Assembly: GCF_902364025.1 (NCBI RefSeq)
Contig: NZ_CABJCG010000012.1
Span: 17,939-81,938 of the forward strand
Reading direction: 5' to 3'
Length of the DNA stretch: 64,000 nt
Source: Enterocloster lavalensis
Lineage (GTDB): Bacteria > Bacillota > Clostridia > Lachnospirales > Lachnospiraceae
The first letter of the stretch is position 1, and each line of letters starts with the position of its first letter. Positions 54,041 through 62,192 of the stretch are shown in pieces. The position numbers were made by a program, and so were the translations under genes. The notes below the pieces were generated by a model. That model worked only from the letters and a program-made list of their open reading frames with translations. It ran no database searches and was not told the origin of the DNA.

Positions 54041-55081
54041 ATGAAATACGCATATGTAGGCTGCCGCACCACCAAAGCGCGCAACGCCCGCGGCAACGGA
54101 CTTGTGGTCTATGAAATACAGCCGGACGGCAGCTGGAACGAAAAGCAGTGCCTGTTTGTGGAGGACAATCCCAGCTACCAGTGCCTGGACCTGGAACAGA
54201 AATATTTGTACAGCGTCCACGGCGACCTGACCCTGGTCTCCTCCTATGAGATTCAGGCCGACGGCACCCTGCGGCACTTAAACACCATCGACATCGGCGG
54301 CAAAAATCCCGTGGACGTCACTGTGGACGCCGCCAACCAGAACGTGATCGTGGCCACCCTTCAGGGCGGCACGCTCTACACCATCCGCCGGAACGCCGAC
54401 GGCTCCCTTGGCGGGGTCGTCTCCACCTTCTCCTACGAGGGCAAGGAGGAGGGCAAGGTGTCCACCATCCACCAGTGCCTCTGGGATCAGACCAGAACCT
54501 ATCTGTTCGCCTGCGCCCAGGGCCGGGGCAACGGATACGGCCAGATGCGCGCCCTCAAGTACGACCAGGCGACCGGCAGCTTCGCCGAGGCGGACCGCTT
54601 CCTCTCCCGCACCTGGGACGAGCCGCGCCACGCCGCCGTCCACCCCAACAACCGCTGGGTGTACATGTGCGAGGAAAAGGGCAACAAGGTGCTCTACTTT
54701 GACTTCGACCAGGAGACCGGCAGGCTGAAGGCGCTCCAGGAGCTCTCCACGGTGCCCGAGACCGTCACCGGCTACTCCGACGCCAGCGAGGTCTCGGTGG
54801 ACCCCACCGGCCAGTGGGTGCTGGTGTCCAACCGGTACACGGATATCCTGTCGGTATACCGCATCGATCCCCTGACCGGATACCTGCGCGCCACAGGCTT
54901 CTACCCCTGCCTGGGCAAAACCCCCCGCTTTTGCTGCTTCGGGCCCGACGGGAGGTACTACGTGGCCAACGAGGACAGCGACACCATCGTGCCCTTTGCC
55001 TTTGACAGCGTGACCGGGCAGCTCTTGCCTGCGCTGGATATCGTGCATACGGGAAGTCCGGTCTGCATCACATTCCGTTAA
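54041..55081 (+). CDS. Lactonase-family beta-propeller (6-phosphogluconolactonase-like)
   Basis: A 346-aa seven-bladed propeller of the YbhE/Pgl type (MKYAYVGCRTTKARNARGNG, VDVTVDAANQNVIVATLQGG, EPRHAAVHPNNRWVYMCEEK, ASEVSVDPTGQWVLVSNRY). AAAGGAAAATGCT precedes ATG 54041; a longer open frame to 53765 crosses the promoter and is not used. The family hydrolyses sugar lactones; some members are only structural homologues. No partner gene is adjacent. Confidence 0.88.
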   Translation: MKYAYVGCRTTKARNARGNGLVVYEIQPDGSWNEKQCLFVEDNPSYQCLDLEQKYLYSVHGDLTLVSSYEIQADGTLRHLNTIDIGGKNPVDVTVDAANQNVIVATLQGGTLYTIRRNADGSLGGVVSTFSYEGKEEGKVSTIHQCLWDQTRTYLFACAQGRGNGYGQMRALKYDQATGSFAEADRFLSRTWDEPRHAAVHPNNRWVYMCEEKGNKVLYFDFDQETGRLKALQELSTVPETVTGYSDASEVSVDPTGQWVLVSNRYTDILSVYRIDPLTGYLRATGFYPCLGKTPRFCCFGPDGRYYVANEDSDTIVPFAFDSVTGQLLPALDIVHTGSPVCITFR

Positions 55082-55110
55082 AACAGAAAACGCCGGGCGC
55101 ACCGGCAAAC

Positions 55111-55148
55111 GGGCGGAGCCAGCGATCCATTGACCGCAGGCTCCGCCC
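55111..55148. terminator. Hairpin between convergent genes
   Basis: GGGCGGAGCC (55111-55120) pairs with GGCTCCGCCC (55139-55148). It separates the lactonase gene from the metal-uptake operon. The loop region (GCCAGCGATCCATTG) weakly recalls the dispersed motif. Confidence 0.65.
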
Positions 55149-55191
55149 GCTTGCTCTCTAAAATGCCTGCTCCCTATGCATTTTTCCGCTC

Positions 55192-55821
55192 TCATCCCTC
55201 AAAAACCAGCCAATGCCCCCGCTCCCCGTCGTTCACAATGGACAGCGGGTGTCCCAGCCGTTCTGCCAGACTCCGGTATTCCCCGTCCGTAAGCGCCATT
55301 GAGGCGTCCTTCTGACGGCCCATGCAGACCAGGCCCAGCTCGTCCATCCGCTCCATAATGGCTTTGCGCTGCCAGGACCTGCCCAGCCCGCCGCCGATGT
55401 AGGTCTTGCCGCCCGGCTTTAAAACCCTCAGAATCTCTGAGAACGCCCGCTCCTGGTCCTCCCAGAAAAACATGGAGCCGCGGCTGATCACCAGGTCAAA
55501 GGACCGGTCCTCAAAGGGCAGCGAGACCACGTCCGCCCGGTAAAACCGGCTGCGCTCCCGGACTCCCAGCCGTTTCGCCCTCTCCTCTGCCAGCCTTACG
55601 GCCGTGGCGTTGATGTCCACAAAAGCCCCTGTCAAATCCGACTTAGCCATCACCGCAAAACCCAGATGGCCGCCCCCGCAGCCCACGTCCAGCATGGACC
55701 CGGAGACGATTCCCGTCTCCTCCAGCAGGTCCTGGGCGATCACATCATAGATGGGATAAAATACCTGCTCCGCTATATCGTCGAATTCATAGTCCGGGTT
55801 CGTAAAGTCTATCTTCTCCAT
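55192..55821 (-). CDS. Class I SAM-dependent methyltransferase
   Basis: A 209-aa methyltransferase. SAM-binding motif I is SMLDVGCGGGHLGFAV, the acidic post-I is TGAFVDINATAV, and motif II to III reads FDLVISRGSMFFWEDQERAF and LRVLKPGGKTYIG. It is last in the FecBCD-type operon, 43 bases after the ATPase gene. A methyltransferase in such an operon could modify a small-molecule chelator or a cofactor, but no chelator synthase is visible. Confidence 0.88.
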   Translation of the reverse strand: MEKIDFTNPDYEFDDIAEQVFYPIYDVIAQDLLEETGIVSGSMLDVGCGGGHLGFAVMAKSDLTGAFVDINATAVRLAEERAKRLGVRERSRFYRADVVSLPFEDRSFDLVISRGSMFFWEDQERAFSEILRVLKPGGKTYIGGGLGRSWQRKAIMERMDELGLVCMGRQKDASMALTDGEYRSLAERLGHPLSIVNDGERGHWLVFEG

Positions 55822-55864
55822 CCTGTCTCTCTCCTTTCACATTCCGATCCATTTCCAACCGCAC

Positions 55865-56641
55865 TCAGCAATCGGCCACACAGACCCGCTCCGCCTCGCC
55901 GTCTCCGCGGTTCAGCACCACGATCCGATTGTCCACGCCGTACATCCTGCGGATCAATTCCTCCGTCACCACGTCCGTGCCCCGGCCCGTACAGATCACG
56001 CCGCCGCGGTCCAGCAGCACCACCCGGCTCTCCGGAAAAAAGGCGTGGTCCGGGCAGTGGGTGGTCATGACCATGGTCTTGCCCATAGCCGCCAAATCCC
56101 GCACATGCCTGAGCACCCGGGCGTGGTTGCCGAAATCCAGGTTGGACACCGGCTCGTCCAAAAACATCACCGGCGTCTGTTGGGCAATCGCCCGGGCCAG
56201 AAGCGTCAGCTGACGCTCCCCTCCGCTGATCCTGGTGTAAATTTCCCCGGCCAGCCGTTCGATTCCCAAAATTTCCAGGGCTTCCGCCACAACTCGCCGG
56301 TCCTCCCGCGACAGGCGGCCTATGCCCCGCTGGTAGGGATTCCGCCCCATGGCCGCCACCTCCCACACCTTAAACGGGAACGGCGGCGTGTGCCCCTGAG
56401 GCACATAGGATACCCGGCGCGCAAATTCCGCCCGGCTCCACTGCTCCACGGGCCTGCCGTCCACAATCACGGCCCCGCCCATGGGCTTTAAAAGCCCCAG
56501 AAGCGTTTTGAACAGCGTGCTTTTCCCCACTCCGTTGGCGCCCAGCACGCACCACAGCTCCCCCGCCTCCATGGAGAGGCTGACATTTTGCAGAACCATC
56601 CTGCTGCCGTAACCGCAGCAGAGCTTTTCCGTCCGAATCAT
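55865..56641 (-). CDS. ABC transporter ATPase, FecE/BtuD type
   Basis: A 258-aa ATPase. Walker A is GANGVGKST, signature ISGGERQLTLLARAIAQ, Walker B VMFLDEPVSNLD and the switch His lies in TTHCPDH. ATG 56641 (MIRTEKLCCGYGSRM) fits the domain start; longer frames overlap the permease. It drives the FecCD-type permease encoded 5 bases upstream. Confidence 0.93.
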   Translation of the reverse strand: MIRTEKLCCGYGSRMVLQNVSLSMEAGELWCVLGANGVGKSTLFKTLLGLLKPMGGAVIVDGRPVEQWSRAEFARRVSYVPQGHTPPFPFKVWEVAAMGRNPYQRGIGRLSREDRRVVAEALEILGIERLAGEIYTRISGGERQLTLLARAIAQQTPVMFLDEPVSNLDFGNHARVLRHVRDLAAMGKTMVMTTHCPDHAFFPESRVVLLDRGGVICTGRGTDVVTEELIRRMYGVDNRIVVLNRGDGEAERVCVADC

Positions 56642-56646
56642 CCAAA

Positions 56647-57684
56647 TCACCACCCTTTGTTCTGCCTGGTCAGCAGATAGAGAAAAAACGGGAGCCCGGC
56701 CAGGGAGGTGATGATTCCCAGAGGAATCTCCACCGCAAACACGCTGCGGCACAGGTCGTCCATGATCAGCAGGTAACTGCTGCCCAACAGCAGGGAGGCG
56801 GGCAGCAGCACTTTAAAGTTGGGCCCCACCATCATCCGGGCCAGATGGGGAATCACCAGCCCCACCCAGCCGATCATACCGCAGAGGGATACGCAGAAAG
56901 CGGTCAGAACCGTGGCCATGACGATCACCGCCACCTGCAAAAGCCCCGTATTGATCCCCAGCGTCCTGGCTTCCTCCTCCCCAAGGGCCAGAATATTCAG
57001 GCGTCCCGCGCAGAACACCAGCACCGCCGTGCAGAGCACAAAGGGCACAAGCATCACCTGCACGTCCTTCATCACCGCTTTGGACAGGCTGCCCATGAGC
57101 CAGAAGGTGATGGCCGGCAGCTTGTCCGTGGGGTCCGCGGCGTATTTCACCAGCGAGATCAGGGATTGAAACAGGTTGGATACGATGATCCCGCCCAGGA
57201 TCAGCAGGAACAGGCTATCGTCCCCCTTTCCGAACCGGCGGCTGATCAGCCAGGTGATCAACACCGCGAACAGGCCGAAGAAAAATGCCGCCCCCTTGGT
57301 CCCCGCCACGCCGAAGGACAGCAAAATCGCCAGGGCGGCGCCAAAACCGGCGCCCGCGGAGGAGCCCAGAATATCCGGCGAAACCAAAGGATTCTTAAAC
57401 ATCCCCTGATACGCCGCTCCGGACACCGACATGGCGCCTCCCACCAGCACGGCCGCCAGCACCCGGGGCAGGCGGACCACCATCAAAACCTGTCCGGTCT
57501 TATCCGGCACCTGTCCCCCGGTAAAGGCGGTGAAAATCTCCGACACCGGGATGTAATAGCGCCCTACCGCCAGGGACATGATAAACCCAACCGCCAGCAG
57601 AAGGAATAAGAGCAGAAGCCTGATCCACGCCCGGCTCCCCTCCCGCTCCAGCATCTCGTCCATTTCCTCTCTCATCGGTTCCAT
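56647..57684 (-). CDS. ABC transporter permease, FecCD/BtuC family
   Basis: A 345-aa permease with about ten helices (LLLLFLLLAVGFIMSLAVGR, VVRLPRVLAAVLVGGAMSVS, GFLMS-like GLVIPHLARMMVG). The BtuC-type coupling block is seen in CGMIGWVGLVIPHLARMM. FecCD permeases move siderophores, heme, B12 or, in MolBC-type members, molybdate. The start is three bases after the GTPase stop. Confidence 0.94.
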   Translation of the reverse strand: MEPMREEMDEMLEREGSRAWIRLLLLFLLLAVGFIMSLAVGRYYIPVSEIFTAFTGGQVPDKTGQVLMVVRLPRVLAAVLVGGAMSVSGAAYQGMFKNPLVSPDILGSSAGAGFGAALAILLSFGVAGTKGAAFFFGLFAVLITWLISRRFGKGDDSLFLLILGGIIVSNLFQSLISLVKYAADPTDKLPAITFWLMGSLSKAVMKDVQVMLVPFVLCTAVLVFCAGRLNILALGEEEARTLGINTGLLQVAVIVMATVLTAFCVSLCGMIGWVGLVIPHLARMMVGPNFKVLLPASLLLGSSYLLIMDDLCRSVFAVEIPLGIITSLAGLPFFLYLLTRQNKGW

Positions 57685-57687
57685 ACC

Positions 57688-58374
57688 TCAATCCCACTTC
57701 ATCTTTTTATAGTTGCCCTTCAAATACTCCTCGCCCACCCGGGTCTCCCCCAGACAGTAGGAGCACAGGGCGGAGGGCATAGTGAACCGCAGGCGTCTGC
57801 CTGCCAGCCCCATTCCCAGTTCCGGGCCCAGCTTCATCTCCCTGGCCAGGTCAAAAGCGCCCTGGCCTGTGATTCCGTTCACAAACAGAATACCGGCCCG
57901 GGAATTGGCCTGCTTCACCTTGAAGGAAAATACCTCCCGCTCCGCCTGGGACACGATATCCCCCTTAGTCACCGCCACCACGTCCGCAAAGCGCAGCATG
58001 GGGCCGATCTTGTGGGGCGTGTTCACCCCGGACAGGTTGTCGATCACACAGACGGCCAGACAGTCCTTCAGATGGGGAGCGCAGCGGTTGCAGAGACCGG
58101 CGCTCTCCACAATCAGGTATTCAAAGCCCTCCGCCCGGGCGCGCTTTGCGCAGTCCTCCACGTTGCTGATATAAAAATGATCGGGGCATTGATTGCCGGA
58201 CAGCCCGGTGACCGCCCGGATTCCGGCCCTCTGGTAGCGCTCCTGGTCCGTGGAGGACAGGCAGTCGAACTTCACCACCATGACCTTCTCCCCGCCGCCC
58301 ATCTGCTCCACCGCGCGGATCACAACCGAGGTTTTTCCCGAGGAAGGCGGCCCGGATACGGTGATCAGTCTCAT
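57688..58374 (-). CDS. G3E-type (HypB/UreG-like) GTPase
   Basis: A 228-aa SIMIBI-class P-loop GTPase. The P loop is TVSGPPSSGKTSVV, a Walker-B-like segment is YLIVESAGLC, and the G4-like base-recognition motif is VAVTKGDIV. Cys pairs (LCNRCAPHLKDC and ALCSYCLGETRVG) could bind metal, as in nickel or cofactor insertion GTPases. ATG 58374 overlaps the upstream stop (ATGA). Placed in an uptake operon, it may deliver the imported ion to an enzyme or cofactor; the client is unknown. MobB-like functions are also possible. Confidence 0.78.
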   Translation of the reverse strand: MRLITVSGPPSSGKTSVVIRAVEQMGGGEKVMVVKFDCLSSTDQERYQRAGIRAVTGLSGNQCPDHFYISNVEDCAKRARAEGFEYLIVESAGLCNRCAPHLKDCLAVCVIDNLSGVNTPHKIGPMLRFADVVAVTKGDIVSQAEREVFSFKVKQANSRAGILFVNGITGQGAFDLAREMKLGPELGMGLAGRRLRFTMPSALCSYCLGETRVGEEYLKGNYKKMKWD

Positions 58375-59615
58375 AAGAACATCCGCCCCTCTCTGTGCGT
58401 CCGCTCCCACTCCGCAAAAAATACATCCTTGCAGGCTCCCGCGATGGCTTCCAGGTCATGGGAGCGGATATAGTCCCAGCCCAGCCAGGCAAGCTTCGCC
58501 CCGGGAGGCAGAATCTCCCCGCCCGCAGCGTTGGCTGCCGGGGTGTACGCCCTGGAGCAGGCGGCGGCGAACTCATCCCCCACGATATAGTCCACAATAT
58601 CCCGCACCGCCTCCAGACGGTCCTTGCGCACCAACAGATACATGGGCAGCGTCATACAGCCGTCCTCGGGCCAGACGATCTCCACATTGGGCTTCACGCA
58701 GGTCTTTGCGAAAAACCAGGATACCAAATAGACAGCCCCGCCCTCCGTGTTGGCGGAACCGGCCATCCTGGACATCTGGGCGCCGTGGAGCGCGTGCTTC
58801 ACATTCCGGGCCAGACTGCGGATGCCGTCCATTCCGAATTCCTTGTAAATATAAAGGAAGGTCGCGTTGGAAATCTCTGTCCGGTCCTTTCCGAACAAAA
58901 CGATGCGGTCCCTGTAGCGCGGGTCCAGCAGGTCCTTTCTGGTCCGCGGAACCGGCAAATCTCCCAGCTTGTTCCGGTCGACCAGCAGCACGTCCGCCAT
59001 CACGGCGTAGACCCCGTACTGGCCCAGGGGATCCATCAGGCCTGCATTGACAAACTGGGGATTGATCTCGATGTCCCGGTAGAAATCCGCAGTAAAATAC
59101 CCCTTGTCTGCCATCCGCTCCCGAAAGTCCCTGCCCAGATACTGGTTGAACTCCTTGGTGAACAGTATGGCCGGAAAACGCTCCGGGTCCGGATCGGACC
59201 ACAGCTCGTCGCAGGTATCGTTGGAATTTTTCCCAGCCTCGACATAGCATTTCCGCGCCGTCCCGGTCTTGCGGGCGTGGTCCCGCTCCAACTCCTCCAG
59301 AGCGTCCTTGAAAGTGAATTTCAGGGGACAGATGGTATTTCCATAGAAATCCAGGTGATCCCAGGGGTTAAAATCTTCCAGCACATAGCGCCGCTCCTGC
59401 TCCGCCTTTAAGATGGCGTTTTCCAGATCGTACAAAAACAGCTCCAGGTTCATTTCCCGCACCCGCAGCACGGTCTGAAGCATGGTGTCCTCCCCGATCT
59501 CCCGGATCATGGCCGGACCGTCCGGGTATGGAAACCCGTTTCTCAAAAATACCTCAAAACTGTCCGGGTACTCGCTTAAAATCCGGCTCACCGGCGTGGT
59601 ACCTGTTATCTTCAT
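58371..59615 (-). CDS. Cytosolic binding-protein-like protein with DUF1858-like N terminus
   Basis: A 414-aa protein. Residues 1-60 resemble DUF1858 (TPVSRILSEYPDSFEVFLRN). Residues about 130-400 resemble a type 2 periplasmic-binding fold (FPAILFTKEFNQYLGRDFRE, PQFVNAGLMDPLGQYGVYAV, TFLYIYKEFGMDGIRSLA). There is no signal peptide or lipobox, so it should stay in the cytosol. It could be a cytosolic ion or ligand carrier acting with the adjacent GTPase. It overlaps both neighbours by ATGA. Confidence 0.7.
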   Translation of the reverse strand: MKITGTTPVSRILSEYPDSFEVFLRNGFPYPDGPAMIREIGEDTMLQTVLRVREMNLELFLYDLENAILKAEQERRYVLEDFNPWDHLDFYGNTICPLKFTFKDALEELERDHARKTGTARKCYVEAGKNSNDTCDELWSDPDPERFPAILFTKEFNQYLGRDFRERMADKGYFTADFYRDIEINPQFVNAGLMDPLGQYGVYAVMADVLLVDRNKLGDLPVPRTRKDLLDPRYRDRIVLFGKDRTEISNATFLYIYKEFGMDGIRSLARNVKHALHGAQMSRMAGSANTEGGAVYLVSWFFAKTCVKPNVEIVWPEDGCMTLPMYLLVRKDRLEAVRDIVDYIVGDEFAAACSRAYTPAANAAGGEILPPGAKLAWLGWDYIRSHDLEAIAGACKDVFFAEWERTHREGRMFL

Positions 59616-60652
59616 CTCTCTTCTCCTTCCGCAAAATATCCGGCCACGGAATACTCGATGGCCCCGCCCAGGCGGATCTGATTGCGCAGCCGCTGCATTT
59701 TCCGGTCTATCCGCTCCAGCGCGGCCAGATTTTCCCGCTCCCGCTCACTGGTTCTGATCACCGTTTTCCCCCCGCCGTTCTCAATCACCAGGCGCTTGGC
59801 GCCCATGAGGGCCAGCAGGGGATCGTGGGTGGACATCAACACGATTTTCCCCTCCTGAACCAACAGCTCCAGGGCCTTTTTGCGGTCCACCCCCGCGTTC
59901 TCGATCTCGTCGATCAGCACCACTGGCGAGGTGCTGAGCATGGCCGTGTCCGCGATCATCAGCGCCCGGGACTGGCCGCCGCTGAGCTGCGTCAGCGGGG
60001 TTTTCGGGGAAAATGGTTCCCCCGCCAGCTCGTTGGCATGTTCGAAAATCCGCCCGGCCACCTCCCCGATGCCGGAGATCATGCGGCTCTCTCCATGCAT
60101 ATTCAGAAATTCCAGCACCGGCAGGTCCATGACAAAATTCATGTTCTGGGAGAGCTGGGCGATCAGCTTGTTTTCAATGGAAAACCGCTCCTGCGGCGTG
60201 GGTTTACGGCCGTCCACAAGCACGGTTCGCCCGGTCTGGGTGTCCCCCTGGGCCAGGCACTCGATATCCGCCAGCAGCCTGCTCTTTCCGGAGCCGGTGG
60301 GGCCGACGATAGCCAGCACCTCCCCTCTGCGGATGGTCAGATCCAGCCGCTCCGGTTCCCCGTCCTTTCTGCGCCCTCCCAGAATGGTCAGGCTTTCCAG
60401 GGACGCGCTCTTGCGTTTCAACCGCTCCATTCGTCCGATAAACAGCAGAAAGTTTTCTGCCAGCTCCTCCCTGGAAATCCCCACGTCGTCCAGGATATCC
60501 TCATCCAGCGCCTCTATGTCCCGGCCCAGGGAGGGGGATGGAAAATCCAGCCCGCCCAGCCCGTTGGCCTGAAAAAAATCCTCCGCATAAGGATAGCGCT
60601 CCAAAACCGCCCGCCATGGCAGCGCTAAAAGTTCCCGTCCAATCTCCGCCAT
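59612..60652 (-). CDS. ABC-type ATPase with DUF1858-like N terminus
   Basis: A 346-aa protein. Residues about 10-75 are DUF1858-like (LPWRAVLERYPYAEDFFQAN, then LDEDILDDVGIS). An ABC ATPase follows: Walker A VGPTGSGKSRL, signature QLSGGQSRALM, Walker B VVLIDEIENAG and switch His in STHDPLLA. No membrane domain is present and the operon already has a FecE-type ATPase, so this may act in assembly rather than transport. It starts one base after the lipoprotein stop. Confidence 0.8.
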   Translation of the reverse strand: MAEIGRELLALPWRAVLERYPYAEDFFQANGLGGLDFPSPSLGRDIEALDEDILDDVGISREELAENFLLFIGRMERLKRKSASLESLTILGGRRKDGEPERLDLTIRRGEVLAIVGPTGSGKSRLLADIECLAQGDTQTGRTVLVDGRKPTPQERFSIENKLIAQLSQNMNFVMDLPVLEFLNMHGESRMISGIGEVAGRIFEHANELAGEPFSPKTPLTQLSGGQSRALMIADTAMLSTSPVVLIDEIENAGVDRKKALELLVQEGKIVLMSTHDPLLALMGAKRLVIENGGGKTVIRTSERERENLAALERIDRKMQRLRNQIRLGGAIEYSVAGYFAEGEER

Positions 60653-60653
60653 A

Positions 60654-61955
60654 TCACTGCGCCCTCAACGAGCGGGCCAGAAGGCTGTCCACCTCGCTAT
60701 CGCTCAGATCATAGTGGTAAAACAGGGAATAAAACGCCTTTGTCTCCTCCTTAATATCGTAATCCGTGTATTCCGGGTACAGCAGGTTCTGCACCCACTT
60801 GATCCCAATAATGGTATTTACGCTGGGCGGACGGTCGAACCAGTTCTGGGGCACGGTCGGCGTCTCGTACACGTGGCCGTCCTTCACAGCCCGGATCACG
60901 GCCCACTGGGAATTGTTCATAATCGCGCTGTAGCTGCCGGAATCCGCAAAGCCGTTGTCCACGCAGGCGATGATAAACTGGGGATCCCAGGCGATCACCT
61001 GCTCCATGGACACCTCGGTCCTCCCGTATCCCGGGGAAATCTCACAGTCCGCCACGTTGATTCCGCCGCACAGGTCGATCAGACGGGAATGGGGAGAGCC
61101 GGATGGGTCCGTGTTCAGCCCCAGGGCCTCCTCCGCGTAATACACGGTCACACGCTTGTCCTCCGGGATGGAAGCGGTGATCTCCCTGGCCCTTTGAATG
61201 GTTTCCTCCGTGTACGCGGCCAGTTTCTCGCCCCGCTCCACATTGCCGGTGATCCGGCCCACAAAGCGGTAAGACTCGGCCATGGAATCAAAATCCGTGT
61301 CGATCAGCACCACGGGGATCCCCAGCTTTTCCTGAAGCTGGTCTGCAGTGTCGATGCTGGACCGGTCCACTCCGGAGGCCAGAACCAGGTCCGGGTCCGC
61401 CTTGATGATCTCCTCTATATTCCCCTCATTCCCCTTGCCGTACCAGCCGCCAAGATTTGGAAGATTCTGGTAATACTCCGTGGTAAAGCGTTTCTCCTCA
61501 TCGGAGAGATCCACATTGAGACCGGCCACCATCCTGTCGTCAAACGTGTACATGAAATTGGTTCCCACCGGACTGGTGGAGTACACGGATTTCACCACAT
61601 CCGGCACCTGGATATCGCGCCCCGCCATATCCTTTACCGGTTTTTCCGTCAGGGATACGCTCTCTGTATGAATCCCGCTCCCCGTCTGATTTCCGCTCCC
61701 CATCTGGGTCCCGCTCCCCGTCTGATTTCCGCCCCCCGTCTGGGTCCCGCTCCCCGCCTGACTTGCGCTCTCCGTCTGGGTCCCGCTCCCCGACTGCCCC
61801 CCGGCGGCCGTCTCGTTCCCCGGTTCGACGGCCGTTTCCGCCTGGGTCTCAGACGTGACGGACGACTGCGCGTTTCCTCCCGTCGCCGCGCAGCCTGCCG
61901 TCACGGCCAGCGCCAGCGCGAATACGGTTCCCAATACCCTGAAATTTTTTCTCAT
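60654..61955 (-). CDS. FecB-like substrate-binding lipoprotein
   Basis: A 433-aa lipoprotein. The lipobox LAVTAGC places the lipidated Cys at residue 22. A Gly/Ser/Thr/Gln linker with 18-bp DNA repeats follows, then a class III binding domain (KDMAGRDIQVPDVVKSVYST, EEIIKADPDLVLASGVDRSS, EVSMEQVIAWDPQFIIACVD). GGAGG precedes ATG 61955. First gene of the seven-gene operon. With ModE-like operators upstream, a molybdate or tungstate ligand is a candidate beside iron chelates. Confidence 0.9.
   Translation of the reverse strand: MRKNFRVLGTVFALALAVTAGCAATGGNAQSSVTSETQAETAVEPGNETAAGGQSGSGTQTESASQAGSGTQTGGGNQTGSGTQMGSGNQTGSGIHTESVSLTEKPVKDMAGRDIQVPDVVKSVYSTSPVGTNFMYTFDDRMVAGLNVDLSDEEKRFTTEYYQNLPNLGGWYGKGNEGNIEEIIKADPDLVLASGVDRSSIDTADQLQEKLGIPVVLIDTDFDSMAESYRFVGRITGNVERGEKLAAYTEETIQRAREITASIPEDKRVTVYYAEEALGLNTDPSGSPHSRLIDLCGGINVADCEISPGYGRTEVSMEQVIAWDPQFIIACVDNGFADSGSYSAIMNNSQWAVIRAVKDGHVYETPTVPQNWFDRPPSVNTIIGIKWVQNLLYPEYTDYDIKEETKAFYSLFYHYDLSDSEVDSLLARSLRAQ
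61665..61790 (-). repeat. 18-bp minisatellite in the lipoprotein gene
   Basis: Seven 18-base units encode diverged GSGTQT-type hexapeptides (GSGTQT, ESASQA, GSGTQT, GGGNQT, GSGTQM, GSGNQT, GSGIHT). It is in frame, so copy-number change would alter only linker length. Confidence 0.85.
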
Positions 61956-61990
61956 GCTTCTCCTCCATTTTTTGTAGATTTAATTTGTTT

Positions 61991-62018
61991 ATCGTTATTC
62001 TTTTTTAAGAATAACGAT
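61991..62018. promoter_or_regulatory. ModE-like inverted repeat 1
   Basis: ATCGTTATTCTT and AAGAATAACGAT are perfect 12-bp arms around TTTT. The core is CGTTATTC-N8-GAATAACG, the 8-8-8 layout of ModE operators. It lies just downstream of the promoter -10. Confidence 0.7.
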
Positions 62019-62042
62019 CGTTATGTATTTTATCACATAACG
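62019..62042. promoter_or_regulatory. ModE-like inverted repeat 2
   Basis: CGTTATGT-N8-ACATAACG spans the -10. It has the same 8-8-8 layout as repeat 1 and closely resembles the known enterobacterial modA operator. Between the two repeats ATAACGATCGTTAT (62011-62024) is itself a palindrome, so four half-sites alternate. Confidence 0.72.
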
Positions 62043-62055
62043 CTGGTAAAATCAA
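62027..62055 (-). promoter_or_regulatory. Promoter of the uptake operon
   Basis: Read leftwards TTGATT (62050-62055), 17 bases and TAAAAT (62027-62032). It is overlapped by the inverted repeats, which implies repression. Confidence 0.7.
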
Positions 62056-62123
62056 CCAGTTCCGGAAAATACATGAAATCGCAGGCATCCGCCTTTAGCG
62101 TGTATCCACCGCCGGAACGCAAC

Positions 62124-62162
62124 GAGGGCGTCAAAACCGCCTTCCGCGGTCTTAACGCCCTC
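62124..62162. terminator. Hairpin downstream of the XRE gene
   Basis: GAGGGCGT and ACGCCCTC with an inner CCGC/GCGG form a long stem. T-rich sequence follows only on the right-hand side, so leftward termination may be weak. Confidence 0.55.
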
Positions 62163-62192
62163 ATTTCACATTTTAGATTTTTACGGTCTGAT

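Noticed and set aside
54278..55195. 305-aa leftward frame over the lactonase gene
   Set aside because: GC-rich antisense shadow; the plus-strand beta-propeller is unmistakable.
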